From NCBI RefSeq assembly GCF_001014615.2, contig NZ_LBCQ02000010.1:1-64000 (forward strand): a stretch of DNA of 64,000 nt, given 5' to 3'. The stretch is from Aquamicrobium sp. LC103. Lineage in GTDB: Bacteria > Pseudomonadota > Alphaproteobacteria > Rhizobiales > Rhizobiaceae. The notes beneath the pieces were generated by a model. The model had not been told where the DNA came from. It saw nothing but the letters and a program-made list of their open reading frames with translations, and ran no database searches. Below, in pieces: positions 1-11,319 of this stretch (positions within the stretch are counted from its first letter, which is position 1; each line of letters starts with the position of its first letter). The translations under genes were made by a program, and so were the position numbers.

Positions 1-368
1 AAAATCCAACTTTCTTGTATTTTTTGTGACGCGCCGTCTCCGGCTTATTCCGTGGGCAAAACAGACACTTGCACCGAATTTGAGCCGACGTAGGGGAAGG
101 TCACAATGGAGCCCCATTCCGCCCATACGCCAGACGACACGATCCGGCTGCTCGCAAAATCCACGTCCGTTCCCGGGGGAGCTTTCGCGGAAAAACGCGC
201 ACAAGGTTCAGGCAGGCCGCTCCCCTTATATAGGGAGCCCGGGACGAAATTGTAGTTGTCGGCCGGAGAAGCCAGCACTTTCATTGACTTGGGGCGGTAT
301 GACGGGCAATTGTCATGCCGCGAAACAATCAGGGGCAAATCGCCCAGGGGACGAAACTGCCATCCTCG
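1..368. other. Upstream region of the M23 peptidase gene, no gene seen
   Basis: No convincing gene is visible in these 368 bases. Open frames on both strands lack family features and are continuations of the high-GC antisense frame of the peptidase gene. The first 26 bases hold a T-rich run. An inverted repeat around a TATATA core lies at 219-238. A promoter for the peptidase gene should be here, but no clear -35/-10 pair was found. Confidence 0.5.
219..238. promoter_or_regulatory. Inverted repeat around TATATA upstream of the M23 peptidase
   Basis: GCTCCC and GGGAGC form a perfect 6-bp inverted repeat separated by eight bases containing TATATA. An AT-rich core inside GC-rich arms about 130 bases before the peptidase start could be a -10 element inside an operator, or simply an RNA hairpin. 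No partner regulator is visible. Confidence 0.25.
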
Positions 369-2306
369 ATGAATGACACCGACGAGACAATAGCCGCGCT
401 CGGCAACGAACCGCCGCTCGTCGCCGACGGCCGCAGCGGGCCGCCGGACCGTCGCGAAGTCTCCGCGAGATGGCTTTCGGGCACCTTCCTTACAGGCGTC
501 ACCTCCAGCGTGCTCATGGGGGTCGCGCTCGTCGCGGCTCTCGACGGCCGCGAATTGCTGGCCACGCCGCCGGAAATCCTCAACCTCTCCAGTATGAGCG
601 CAGGCGGCGAATCCGGAGAGACTGCGAAGGCCGGTCGCCTGACGGCGCCGCGCACGCTGACGAAGTTTCGCGACAAGCGCCGCATGGAAGTTTCGACCAT
701 GACGAAGGTCGGCGACCGCGACGTCGTGCGCACCATGCCCTTCGTCCAGGTCAAGATGGCGCTCGCCGCCGGCCACACCACCAACCGCAACTACCCTCCC
801 TTCGATCCGCTCGAGGTCTTCGCGGAGGACGGCGCGGTGCAGACCGCCAATACCGGTGTCATCTACGGCGCCAAGGTGGAGAGCGAGGTTAGCCTCAAGA
901 CGCTGGACTTCCCCCTGCAGACCGCTTCGTTCGACGAGATGAACGACCTTTCCGCGGACGAGGTGGAGAATGTCGTGCGCACCACCGGCGCTATCCTCAC
1001 CGACGGCGCCATTCAGGTCGCGGCGCTTCACTATGTCGATCCGCAGCGTTTCGGCGAGACGCTCGCCACGCAGACGCTGGGCGCTTCCTACGGCGTCAGG
1101 ATCACGCCGGAAAACGTGTCCATCGCCCCGCGCGAACCCGGAGACGAGCCCTCGGTCGAATATGCCGAGGACATCATTCCCTTCGGCACCGATCGCGACA
1201 TCGTCGAGGCGCTGAGCGAATCCGGCTACGAGGGCGAGGACGCCGGCGGCATGGCGGCCGCGGTCGCCAAGCTCCTGAACGCTAAATCGCTCAAGGCGGG
1301 CACGGTGCTGCGACTCGGCATCGAGACGCGCGGCGAGATCGGCCGCATCGTCCGCACCAGCGTATACGACCGCACGCGCCACATATTGACGATCGCGCTC
1401 AACGACCGCGATCAGTATGTGCCGGCCGACGAGCCCGAGCAGAACCCGGCGATCCTCACCGCTTTCGATGCGACGCAGCCGGTCGTCAGGACCCGTGGCG
1501 AAGCTCCGCTGGTCTATGACGGCATCTACCGCGCCGCCTATTCCTACGGTATGTCGCGGACCATGACCCAGCAGCTCGTCAGGCTGCTCGCCTCCGACGT
1601 GGATTTCCAGTCGCGGCTTCACCCGCAGGACGCCCTCGAAGTGTTCTTCTCCCAGCCGGACGTGGAGGACAAGGCGACCGACCAGTCGGAGCTGCTCTAC
1701 GTCAAGGCTACCTTCGGCGGGGCGGCTCGCACCTTCTACCGTTTCCAGATGGAAGACGGGTCCGTCGACTATTTCGACGAGGAAGGCCGCAGCTCGCGCC
1801 AGTTCCTCCTGCGCAATCCTGTCCCGAACGGGCAGTTCCGTTCCGGCTTCGGCGCGCGCAAGCACCCGATCCTCGGTTATACGAGGATGCATACGGGTGT
1901 CGACTGGTCGGCCCCCCGCGGCACGCCCATCATCGCGTCCGGCAACGGTACGGTCGAGAAGGCCGGATGGACCGGCGGCTACGGTCGCCAGACCATCATC
2001 CGCCACGCCAATGGCTATCAGTCCTCGTATAACCATCAGAGCGCCCTCGCCGAGGGTATCGTGCCGGGGGCCAAGGTGCGCCAGGGCCAGGTCATCGGCT
2101 ATGTCGGTTCCACCGGCCTCGCCACCGGCGACCATCTTCACTATGAGCTGATCGTCAACGGCACCAAGGTCGACCCGATGCGCGTGCGCCTGCCGTCCGG
2201 CAAGGCGCTGCAGGGCGAGGAGCTCGAGGTGTTCCTGCGCGAGAAGGAGCGCATCGACACCCTGCTCGAGGACGAACAGTCCGGTCTGAAGATGGCGAGC
2301 CGCTGA
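369..2306 (+). CDS. M23 family metallopeptidase, membrane anchored
   Basis: Zinc endopeptidase of the lysostaphin/LytM type, expected to cut peptidoglycan cross-bridges in the periplasm or to activate amidases. The 645-residue product has one membrane segment at about residues 38-59, a long middle part of roughly 420 residues, and a C-terminal M23 domain at about 486-610. Visible zinc ligands are H508 and D512 (HTGVD) and the HLH pair at 589-591 (GDHLHYE). The start at 369 is preferred because residues upstream (a start at 315 is also open) look unlike coding sequence, but neither start has a strong ribosome binding site. It is convergent with the MFS gene 30 bases downstream. The domain call is firm; the physiological substrate is not known. 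Confidence 0.9.
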   Translation: MNDTDETIAALGNEPPLVADGRSGPPDRREVSARWLSGTFLTGVTSSVLMGVALVAALDGRELLATPPEILNLSSMSAGGESGETAKAGRLTAPRTLTKFRDKRRMEVSTMTKVGDRDVVRTMPFVQVKMALAAGHTTNRNYPPFDPLEVFAEDGAVQTANTGVIYGAKVESEVSLKTLDFPLQTASFDEMNDLSADEVENVVRTTGAILTDGAIQVAALHYVDPQRFGETLATQTLGASYGVRITPENVSIAPREPGDEPSVEYAEDIIPFGTDRDIVEALSESGYEGEDAGGMAAAVAKLLNAKSLKAGTVLRLGIETRGEIGRIVRTSVYDRTRHILTIALNDRDQYVPADEPEQNPAILTAFDATQPVVRTRGEAPLVYDGIYRAAYSYGMSRTMTQQLVRLLASDVDFQSRLHPQDALEVFFSQPDVEDKATDQSELLYVKATFGGAARTFYRFQMEDGSVDYFDEEGRSSRQFLLRNPVPNGQFRSGFGARKHPILGYTRMHTGVDWSAPRGTPIIASGNGTVEKAGWTGGYGRQTIIRHANGYQSSYNHQSALAEGIVPGAKVRQGQVIGYVGSTGLATGDHLHYELIVNGTKVDPMRVRLPSGKALQGEELEVFLREKERIDTLLEDEQSGLKMASR

Positions 2307-2336
2307 TCCGCCAAATCGGCGGCGGGTCCGAGCGAT

Positions 2337-3866
2337 CTATTCGGCCTTTTCCGGCTTTTCCCACGAAGGTTGCGTGAACCAGGCTATCGCCGCCGCGAGA
2401 AAGCACATCGCCGCCGAAACCGCCGCGATCACCTGGAACGCGATATTGGTCGCCTGAATGCGCAGCATGCCGACGGACGGCGTCAGCCCGTTGCGTAACG
2501 TGACGCCGAACTCGATGCCCGGGGCGGCATCCGCGAACACGCGATCGAAGACGATTCCGGCCACCGCGCCCAGCGCGGCGACCGCCAGCAGGCCCGCGAC
2601 GCGCGCGACCGCATTGTTGATGCCCGACGCGAGCCCGGCGTCCGAATCGGGCGCCGCCAGCATCACGGCCGTCGACAGCGGCGAAACCAGCAGGCCCATC
2701 CCCAGCCCCATTACGGCGAGCACCGGAAAGGTCACGCGCCACATATCCATCAGCGGAATGGTGAGCGCGAGCAGCGTGAAGGAAAGCCCGACGAGCGCGG
2801 CTCCGGCGGTCAGGATCATGCGCGGTCCGTGCCTGTCGGCGAACCGTCCCGCAAGACCGGAAAGCAGGCCGATCGCCAGCGATAGCGGCAGGAGCATCAA
2901 GCTGACCTGCCACTCCGACGCGCTCCAGGCCGAGACCAGCGTCATCGGCAGGAAGAAGAGCACCGCGCTGAAGGCAAGAAAGAGCGCCAGAGTGTAGAGA
3001 TTCGCACCCGAAAACGCCCACGAGCGGAACAAATCGAGCTTGACCATCGGCGCGCGGGCGCGCCGTTCCCACCAGACGAAGGCGACCGCTGTCGCAACAC
3101 CGACGGCGAGCCAGACCACGGGTGTCAGGACGCGCTGTTCGGCCGGCTGGCCGAATGCGGTCAACCCCCAGGCAAGTGATCCGAGACCCAGCGTCGCGAG
3201 CAGCGCGCCGGGAATGTCGAGCCTGCGGATACCCGTCGGCCGGTCGCTCGGGATGCGCAGATAGATCAGGCCGAGCGCGACGAGGCCGATGGGCCCGTTG
3301 ATCGCGAATATCAATCGCCACATCCAGGCATCGCCGAAGGAGAGCACCATGCCGCCGATGAAGGGACCGAAGGCGGTGGTCAGCGACGAGGACGCGGCCC
3401 AGATGCCGATCGCCTTGCCCCGCGTTTCGGCCGGGTATGACTTGGCGATGATGGCGAGGCTGCTCGGCACCATGAAGGCGGCGCCGACACCCTGCAGCGC
3501 GCGCATGACGATCAGGCTCTGGCTGTCCGGCGCCACCGCGCAGGCAAGCGACATCACGACGAAGACCGCGATGCCGGCCGCGAATATATTGCGTATGCCG
3601 AAGACGTCGCCCGCCGCTCCGCCGATCAGAACCAGCGCGCCGAGGAAGAGCATGTAGGAATTGTTGATCCATTGCGCCTCGACGAGCGTCGCGCCGAGGT
3701 CGGAGCGGATCGCCGGCATAGCGAGCGAGACCACGGAACCGTCGATGAAGCCCATGCTGGAAGCAAGAATCGCGGTGAGAAGTACGTATTTGCGCGACGC
3801 AGGCGGACAGAATGTCCGCCTGGTGGCTTCGGGGAGTTCGGTTGCCGTCGCGAAGGATCTGTCCAT
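2337..3866 (-). CDS. MFS transporter, DHA2 (EmrB/QacA) type
   Basis: Proton-driven drug or metabolite exporter of the inner membrane. The protein is about 509 residues, the length of 14-helix DHA2 members, with hydrophobic segments throughout. The N-terminal part has the family pattern (FIDGSVVSLAMPAI near residue 45, and WINNSYMLF then GGAAGDVFG as the loop 2-3 motif). The start is taken at the ATG at 3866; a TTG three codons upstream has a better-spaced GGGGAT. It follows the L,D-transpeptidase gene on the same strand by 80 bases. Substrate cannot be read from the sequence; no TolC/EmrA-like partner is next to it. Confidence 0.88.
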   Translation of the reverse strand: MDRSFATATELPEATRRTFCPPASRKYVLLTAILASSMGFIDGSVVSLAMPAIRSDLGATLVEAQWINNSYMLFLGALVLIGGAAGDVFGIRNIFAAGIAVFVVMSLACAVAPDSQSLIVMRALQGVGAAFMVPSSLAIIAKSYPAETRGKAIGIWAASSSLTTAFGPFIGGMVLSFGDAWMWRLIFAINGPIGLVALGLIYLRIPSDRPTGIRRLDIPGALLATLGLGSLAWGLTAFGQPAEQRVLTPVVWLAVGVATAVAFVWWERRARAPMVKLDLFRSWAFSGANLYTLALFLAFSAVLFFLPMTLVSAWSASEWQVSLMLLPLSLAIGLLSGLAGRFADRHGPRMILTAGAALVGLSFTLLALTIPLMDMWRVTFPVLAVMGLGMGLLVSPLSTAVMLAAPDSDAGLASGINNAVARVAGLLAVAALGAVAGIVFDRVFADAAPGIEFGVTLRNGLTPSVGMLRIQATNIAFQVIAAVSAAMCFLAAAIAWFTQPSWEKPEKAE

Positions 3867-3946
3867 CCTTCGCAACTTATCCCCGTGAGGCGATTTCGCA
3901 ATTCACCAACGCGACGCCGATTGGCGGACCGGCGTCGTCCGGCCTG

Positions 3947-5437
3947 CTACTCCACGAATTCCACGGTCGCGCCGACCTTGACCATCTTGGCCAGTTCCTG
4001 CGCGTCCCAATTCGTCAAGCGCACGCAGCCATTGGAATTGGTCTTTCCGATCTTCGAGGGTTCCGGCGTGCCGTGAATGCCGTAGGTCGGCTTCGAAAGC
4101 GCTATCCACACCGTGCCGACCGGGCCGTTGGGACCTGGCGGGATGGTCAGCACCCGGTCGTTGTTGCCCTGCTTGAAGTTGATCTTCGGATTGTAGGTAT
4201 ATTCCGGATTGACCGCGATGCGCTCCACCGTGTGCGTGCCGGTCGGCGACGGCGTCGCCTGCGAGCCGATGGTCGAGGGATAGATGGCGACCAGCCTGCC
4301 GTCCGGGCCATAGGCCCGCACCTGCTTCTTGCCCTTGTCCGCGATGATCCTGGTGACCTCGCCGGTCTTCTGCTTGCCGATATTGGCGACCCTGACGATC
4401 GTGCCCGGCCGGTTGAAATTGACGCCCGGATTGAGCGCCTTGAGATAGTTCTCGTCCATATGGAAACGCTCGGCGAGCATCTCGGTCACCGATACGAAGC
4501 CCATCCGCTCCATTCTGGCCTTCTCGCCGTAATCGTCCGGAATGGAGGCCACGAACGGCCCCGCGGCGTCGACGGCGGTGATTTCATAGGTGGTGAACGC
4601 GTCGCCGCCCGTCGCCTGAAGCTGCGCGTCGATGAACTCGTTGTCGTAGGTGCGCAGCGCTTCGCCGGTGATCTCCCGATAGGCCGTGATGGCCTTGTTC
4701 ACATTGTCGCCGATGCGGCCGTCGATGACGCCGGGCGAAGCCCCTGCCCGGTCGAGCAGGATCTGTATCTTCGCAACGTCCTCGCTCGCGCCCTTGACCT
4801 CGGGCTGCGGCTGGGCCGTCACGTCCGGCAGGCCGGTGCCAGGTTCCTCGATGATCGCCCCGGGTGACGAGCCGGGGCCGGTGATCGCCGCGCTGTCATT
4901 GCCCAGCGGCGCCCGCTCGACGTCGCGGGAAATGGGCGGCGGTTGAAACCCGGGTTCTTCTCGCGCCAGATCGTCCTGCTCCGGATAGGGCTGCTCCGGA
5001 TATGGCTCGGGCCCGGCGCCATAATCGCGATATTCCGGGAAAGGCTGTTGCGGCGGTTCGCCCCGTCCGAGCTCACGCATGCGCTGCTCGCGGCGCGAGC
5101 GTGCCGAATCGTCGGGGCGATCCACATAATAGCCATCCCGCGGCGGAGCGTCGGGGTTGCCCCAGCCCCTCGAGCGCGGGGGCTCGACCGACCGGAACTC
5201 GCTTTCCTGCGGCTCACGGATCGCAACCACTTCGCCCGTATAGATGTCGACGAGCACCTCGCGGCCATACCGGTCGTAGAATATCTCGACCTCGCGCGCC
5301 TGCGCGAGCTGGACGAGGCCCGTCGTCTCATCCTCGACCCGGTCTGTTTCCGCCACGCCGGAAAAGGCGCGCGCCTCGGCTTCCATGGCCGGCGCGAGGA
5401 ATGCGAAGGCAATGAACGGGAGCAGTCTTGCGATCAT
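3947..5437 (-). CDS. L,D-transpeptidase (YkuD/ErfK family) with peptidoglycan-binding domain
   Basis: Periplasmic L,D-transpeptidase that makes 3-3 peptidoglycan cross-links or attaches proteins to peptidoglycan. The 496-residue product starts with a signal peptide (about residues 1-23, ending AEARA), then a low-complexity Pro/Glu/Arg-rich linker of about 150 residues, then a peptidoglycan-binding-1-like segment (KIQILLDRAGASPGVIDGRIG, residues about 225-260), and a C-terminal YkuD domain with H455 and the catalytic C471 in HGT...SNGCVRL. Such domain order is common in Rhizobiales. It lies behind the ClpB gene on the same strand but a hairpin terminator separates them, so it should have its own promoter. 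Confidence 0.92.
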   Translation of the reverse strand: MIARLLPFIAFAFLAPAMEAEARAFSGVAETDRVEDETTGLVQLAQAREVEIFYDRYGREVLVDIYTGEVVAIREPQESEFRSVEPPRSRGWGNPDAPPRDGYYVDRPDDSARSRREQRMRELGRGEPPQQPFPEYRDYGAGPEPYPEQPYPEQDDLAREEPGFQPPPISRDVERAPLGNDSAAITGPGSSPGAIIEEPGTGLPDVTAQPQPEVKGASEDVAKIQILLDRAGASPGVIDGRIGDNVNKAITAYREITGEALRTYDNEFIDAQLQATGGDAFTTYEITAVDAAGPFVASIPDDYGEKARMERMGFVSVTEMLAERFHMDENYLKALNPGVNFNRPGTIVRVANIGKQKTGEVTRIIADKGKKQVRAYGPDGRLVAIYPSTIGSQATPSPTGTHTVERIAVNPEYTYNPKINFKQGNNDRVLTIPPGPNGPVGTVWIALSKPTYGIHGTPEPSKIGKTNSNGCVRLTNWDAQELAKMVKVGATVEFVE

Positions 5438-5530
5438 TCCGGCACAACTCGTCGTCTATTTCGTTGCGGGCCGCACGGACATGCGGAGGGCGGCAGATTC
5501 GCTATGTAGCATCGAACATGAACCTGACAT

Positions 5531-5556
5531 GAAAATGGCCGCCTTGCGGCGGCCAT
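5531..5556 (-). terminator. Rho-independent terminator after clpB
   Basis: A perfect 9-bp stem (ATGGCCGCC and GGCGGCCAT with a 4-base loop) lies just past the clpB stop codon and is followed on the minus strand by TTTTC. Confidence 0.75.
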
Positions 5557-5588
5557 CCTGATTTCGTTGCGATTTTGCGTGGCTGTGG

Positions 5589-8201
<2,613 letters not shown>

Positions 8202-8324
8202 CTGCGTCTCCATTCCATCGCCGGCCCGCTTTGCGGCACCGGGTCAGATTGCGGTGACGGACCCCCTTGGACAATGACGAAAAACAAGTCTCGGCAATGC
8301 TGTATGGCAGATCCTGCAAGGCAG

Positions 8325-8353
8325 ATATGGGTAATTCCCGCTTCCACCTCAAG
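8325..8353 (-). promoter_or_regulatory. RpoH (sigma-32) type promoter of clpB
   Basis: On the minus strand CTTGAG (8353-8348) is followed after 16 bases by CCCATAT (8331-8325), matching the sigma-32 consensus CTTGAA, 13-17 bases, CCCATnT. It lies about 125 bases before the clpB start, in the right orientation. Heat-shock control of clpB by RpoH is established in proteobacteria; use of this exact site is inference. Confidence 0.7.
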
Positions 8354-8373
8354 AGAGTGCGGACTACCCGCAA

Positions 8374-8406
8374 AACGAAAAATGGCGGGACCGAAATCCC
8401 GCCATT
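8374..8406 (-). terminator. Rho-independent terminator after the DUF4167 gene
   Basis: AATGGCGGGA and TCCCGCCATT form a perfect 10-bp stem with a 6-base loop, followed on the minus strand by TTTTTCGTTTT. It sits just upstream of the clpB promoter and insulates it from the upstream gene. Confidence 0.8.
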
Positions 8407-8433
8407 CTCAGATATCGCCAACCGGCTGATCGC

Positions 8434-9069
8434 CTATTGCGCGGCTTCGGAAACCGGCTCGTCCGCCGATCCCTGTCCGCCGGCCTCGGCGGAAGCTTCC
8501 TCGCCCGCCTTGACGCGTGGACGACGAGGGCGGCGCGCACGCTTCGGAGCCGGCTCTTCCGCGGCGTTCTCGTCAGCGCCGTTGACAGGCGCCGCCTCGG
8601 CAGGCTTCTGCTCATTGCCGCCGATCGAGCCCTGCTCCAGGGCGACTTCGGCCGGCGTGCCCTCGATCACGGGCTGCGGACCGGTGCCGTTGTTCTGCCG
8701 CTGCGCAGGCTGCTCGCCGGTGCCCGCCTGGGCTTCCATGTCGTCGCGCTCGTCGTCGAAATCGTCCTCGTCGCGCGCGTCGCGTACCTGCTGGACCTGC
8801 TGCTGCGCCTGGGCAGCCATGATGATGCGGTTGTAGTGTTCGGCGTGCTGGAGATAGTTCTCCGCCATCACGCGATCGCCGGAGCTCTGCGCGTCACGGG
8901 CCAGCGTGCCGTATTTTTCTGCAATCTGCTGCGCGGTGCCGCGGATCTTCACATCCGGACCGTTGCTTTCGTAGCTGCGGGTAAGTGGGTTGGGGCCTTT
9001 GCGGTTGTTATTGTTGTTATTATTGTTGTTGCCGCGTCCGCGCATGCGCCTGTTCTGCTGTGGCCTCAT
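8434..9069 (-). CDS. DUF4167 domain-containing protein
   Basis: Conserved alphaproteobacterial protein of unknown function, about 211 residues. The N-terminal part has an Arg/Gly stretch followed by a run of nine asparagines (MRGRG then N9), then the conserved DUF4167 segment (RSYESNGPDVKIRGTAQQIAEKY ... AENYLQHAEHYNRI at residues about 30-85). The C-terminal two thirds are acidic, Gln/Glu/Ala-rich and end in a basic patch (PKRARRPRRPRVK), typical of a disordered, possibly RNA-binding tail. The start at 9069 (MRPQQNRR) is chosen over an upstream ATG because AAGAGAAG precedes it. It lies downstream of prfA-prmC on the same strand, about 260 bases away. Confidence 0.85.
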   Translation of the reverse strand: MRPQQNRRMRGRGNNNNNNNNNRKGPNPLTRSYESNGPDVKIRGTAQQIAEKYGTLARDAQSSGDRVMAENYLQHAEHYNRIIMAAQAQQQVQQVRDARDEDDFDDERDDMEAQAGTGEQPAQRQNNGTGPQPVIEGTPAEVALEQGSIGGNEQKPAEAAPVNGADENAAEEPAPKRARRPRRPRVKAGEEASAEAGGQGSADEPVSEAAQ

Positions 9070-9326
9070 AAGCTTCTCTTCTTTTGAGAAATTATCATTG
9101 CCGGGAGGGATGGCCAGCGCCATCCATCTCGCGTCTCCTATCGGCGACCAGTCGCACCAAACGCGCTATCGCCACATGTGATCCTGTTTCGGTTCATGTC
9201 ACTATCCGGGCGAGCCCCGCACGAAGCCACGGCGTAGTTCACGCAGAAGGCAGCTTGTTCCTTGGGAACCGAATCGATAACAGCACTGCCTGCTTCGTCT
9301 CATCCGGTAGCGGGAACCTAGCGGCA

Positions 9327-10235
9327 TTATCCTCGGTTGCCAAGCGTTTTTTGCACGGCCTCCAACGGCCGAAATGCAAGGGCTCTGTCGTTTCCGGCCA
9401 GGTCTCGCGTCGAATCCGCCAGCATGAAGCCCGCCGCCCTGAAAACCACGGTAACCTCCTCGCGCTGGTCATGTCCGATTTCGACTGCCACCAGTCCGCC
9501 GTCCATCAGAAACTCGTTCGCGCGCGCGGCGATTTGTCTGTAGGCATGCAAGCCATCCGCTCCACCATCCAACGCGCGCAGGGGGTCGAAGTTCCTCACC
9601 TCGGGCTGCAAATGCAGCATGTCGTCCGAACGGATATAGGGCGGATTTGAGACGACAAGGTGAAAGCGACCCTCGATATCTGAAAACCAGTCCGAACATA
9701 CGGTCCGGAAACGTCCGCCATTTCCGGATATATCGGCATTGGCACGCGCCGTTGCAAGCGCCTGCGATGAAATATCTGCACCGATCGCCTCGGCCGCCTC
9801 CACTTCCTTCAACAGTGCAAGTGCGATGGCGCCGGTTCCCGTCCCGAGATCGAGGATGCGGCATGCGCCATCGCGCGCGGCGGCATCCCTGACGAAAGGA
9901 AGCACCAGATCGACGAGAGCCTCGGTGTCGGGCCTGGGCTCCAGCGTCTCCGAGGAGAGCGAGAGCTTGAGCCCATGGAACTCGCGAAAGCCGAGAATGC
10001 GGTAAACCGGTTCCCCGGCAAGCCGCCGTCGCAGCGCCTCGGTCACTGCGAGCGCCGCTTCCTCTCCGACCGCCCGGCCCGGATCGAGCACCGCATCCGT
10101 CCTGCTGGCTCCGGTGAAATGTTCCACCAGGATCCTGGCATCGAGCGCGGCCTCCGCCTTGCCCGCGTTCTCGAGAGCCTTGCGGACATATGCCAGCAGG
10201 GCACCAAGAGTACGCGGCGCCCGGTCGTCAGGCAT
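9327..10235 (-). CDS. prmC: Peptide chain release factor N(5)-glutamine methyltransferase
   Basis: SAM-dependent enzyme that methylates the Gln of the GGQ motif in release factors, raising termination efficiency. The 302-residue product has the N-terminal helical domain that binds the release factor, motif I as [14 protein letters not shown], and the catalytic NPPY at [11 protein letters not shown]. Its start overlaps the end of prfA by eight bases, so the enzyme and its substrate are made from one message, the usual order in proteobacteria. Confidence 0.95.
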   Translation of the reverse strand: MPDDRAPRTLGALLAYVRKALENAGKAEAALDARILVEHFTGASRTDAVLDPGRAVGEEAALAVTEALRRRLAGEPVYRILGFREFHGLKLSLSSETLEPRPDTEALVDLVLPFVRDAAARDGACRILDLGTGTGAIALALLKEVEAAEAIGADISSQALATARANADISGNGGRFRTVCSDWFSDIEGRFHLVVSNPPYIRSDDMLHLQPEVRNFDPLRALDGGADGLHAYRQIAARANEFLMDGGLVAVEIGHDQREEVTVVFRAAGFMLADSTRDLAGNDRALAFRPLEAVQKTLGNRG

Positions 10236-11307
10236 CGGCGCCCATCTCGGCCAGCAGTTTCGACTGGTGATCGGCGATCAGTGCGTCGACGATCTCGTCG
10301 AGCTCGCCTTCCATCACCCGATCGAGCTTATAGAGCGTCAGGTTGATGCGGTGGTCGGTGATGCGGCCCTGGGGGAAGTTATAAGTGCGGATACGCTCCG
10401 AGCGGTCGCCGGACCCCACCTGGAGGCGGCGCGCCTCCGAGCGTTCGTCGGCCGCCTTGCCGCGCTCCATGTCGAAGAGCCGGGCGCGCAGGATCTGCAT
10501 GGCGCGCGCGCGGTTCTGATGCTGCGACTTCTCCGCCTGAACCACCACGATGCCTGTCGGGATATGCGTCACGCGCACCGCGGAATCGGTCGTGTTGACG
10601 TGCTGGCCGCCAGCTCCGGAAGCACGCATCGTGTCGATGCGGATGTCCTCGGGCCGTATCTCGATGTCGACGTCTTCCGCTTCCGGCAGCACCGCCACCG
10701 TCGCCGCAGACGTATGGATGCGCCCGCCGGCTTCCGTCTCCGGCACGCGCTGCACGCGGTGGACGCCGGATTCGAACTTGAGCTGCGAGAAGACGCCCTT
10801 GCCCGATACGGTCGCGATCACCTCCTTGAAGCCGCCCACCTCGCCTTCGCTGGCCGAGACCACCTCGAAGCGCCAGCCGCGAGAGGCGGCGAAGCGCTCA
10901 TACATGCGAAAGAGGTTGCCGGCGAAAAGTGCTGCCTCGTCGCCGCCGGTACCGGCGCGGATTTCGAGGATCGCGTTCTTTTCGTCCGCCGCGTCCTTCG
11001 GCAGGAGAAGTATCTGGATCTCCTTCTGCAGCGCCTCTATGCGGTCCTCCACTCCCGGCAGGTCGGCCTCGGCGAGAGCGCGCATCTCCGCGTCCATCGA
11101 CTTGTCGGAAAGCATTGCCTCCAGATCGGCCTGCTCGTCCTCGGCGGCGCGCAGCTCACGGATCTTCCCGTTGATCTCCTGGAGATCGGAATATTCGGAA
11201 GCCAGCTTGACGTAGACATCCGGCGCAGGGCCGGCCGCCATCTGCGCTTCGAGCATCTCGAAACGCTTCAGCACCTGATCCATGCGTTCGCGCGGCAGTT
11301 CAACCAT
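10228..11307 (-). CDS. prfA: Peptide chain release factor 1
   Basis: Class I release factor that reads UAA and UAG and triggers peptidyl-tRNA hydrolysis. At 359 residues it has the expected length, with the GGQ loop in [15 protein letters not shown] and a class-typical central domain with the anticodon-mimicking region. The gene follows ptsP with 12 bases between them and overlaps prmC by eight bases, so ptsP-prfA-prmC form one likely operon. Confidence 0.97.
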   Translation of the reverse strand: MVELPRERMDQVLKRFEMLEAQMAAGPAPDVYVKLASEYSDLQEINGKIRELRAAEDEQADLEAMLSDKSMDAEMRALAEADLPGVEDRIEALQKEIQILLLPKDAADEKNAILEIRAGTGGDEAALFAGNLFRMYERFAASRGWRFEVVSASEGEVGGFKEVIATVSGKGVFSQLKFESGVHRVQRVPETEAGGRIHTSAATVAVLPEAEDVDIEIRPEDIRIDTMRASGAGGQHVNTTDSAVRVTHIPTGIVVVQAEKSQHQNRARAMQILRARLFDMERGKAADERSEARRLQVGSGDRSERIRTYNFPQGRITDHRINLTLYKLDRVMEGELDEIVDALIADHQSKLLAEMGADA

Positions 11308-11319
11308 TGATGGGGCTCG

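Noticed and set aside
45-2141. 698-residue open frame opposite the M23 peptidase gene
   Set aside because: No family features, His/Arg/Val-rich composition of an antisense frame in GC-rich DNA; the plus strand has a complete peptidase domain.
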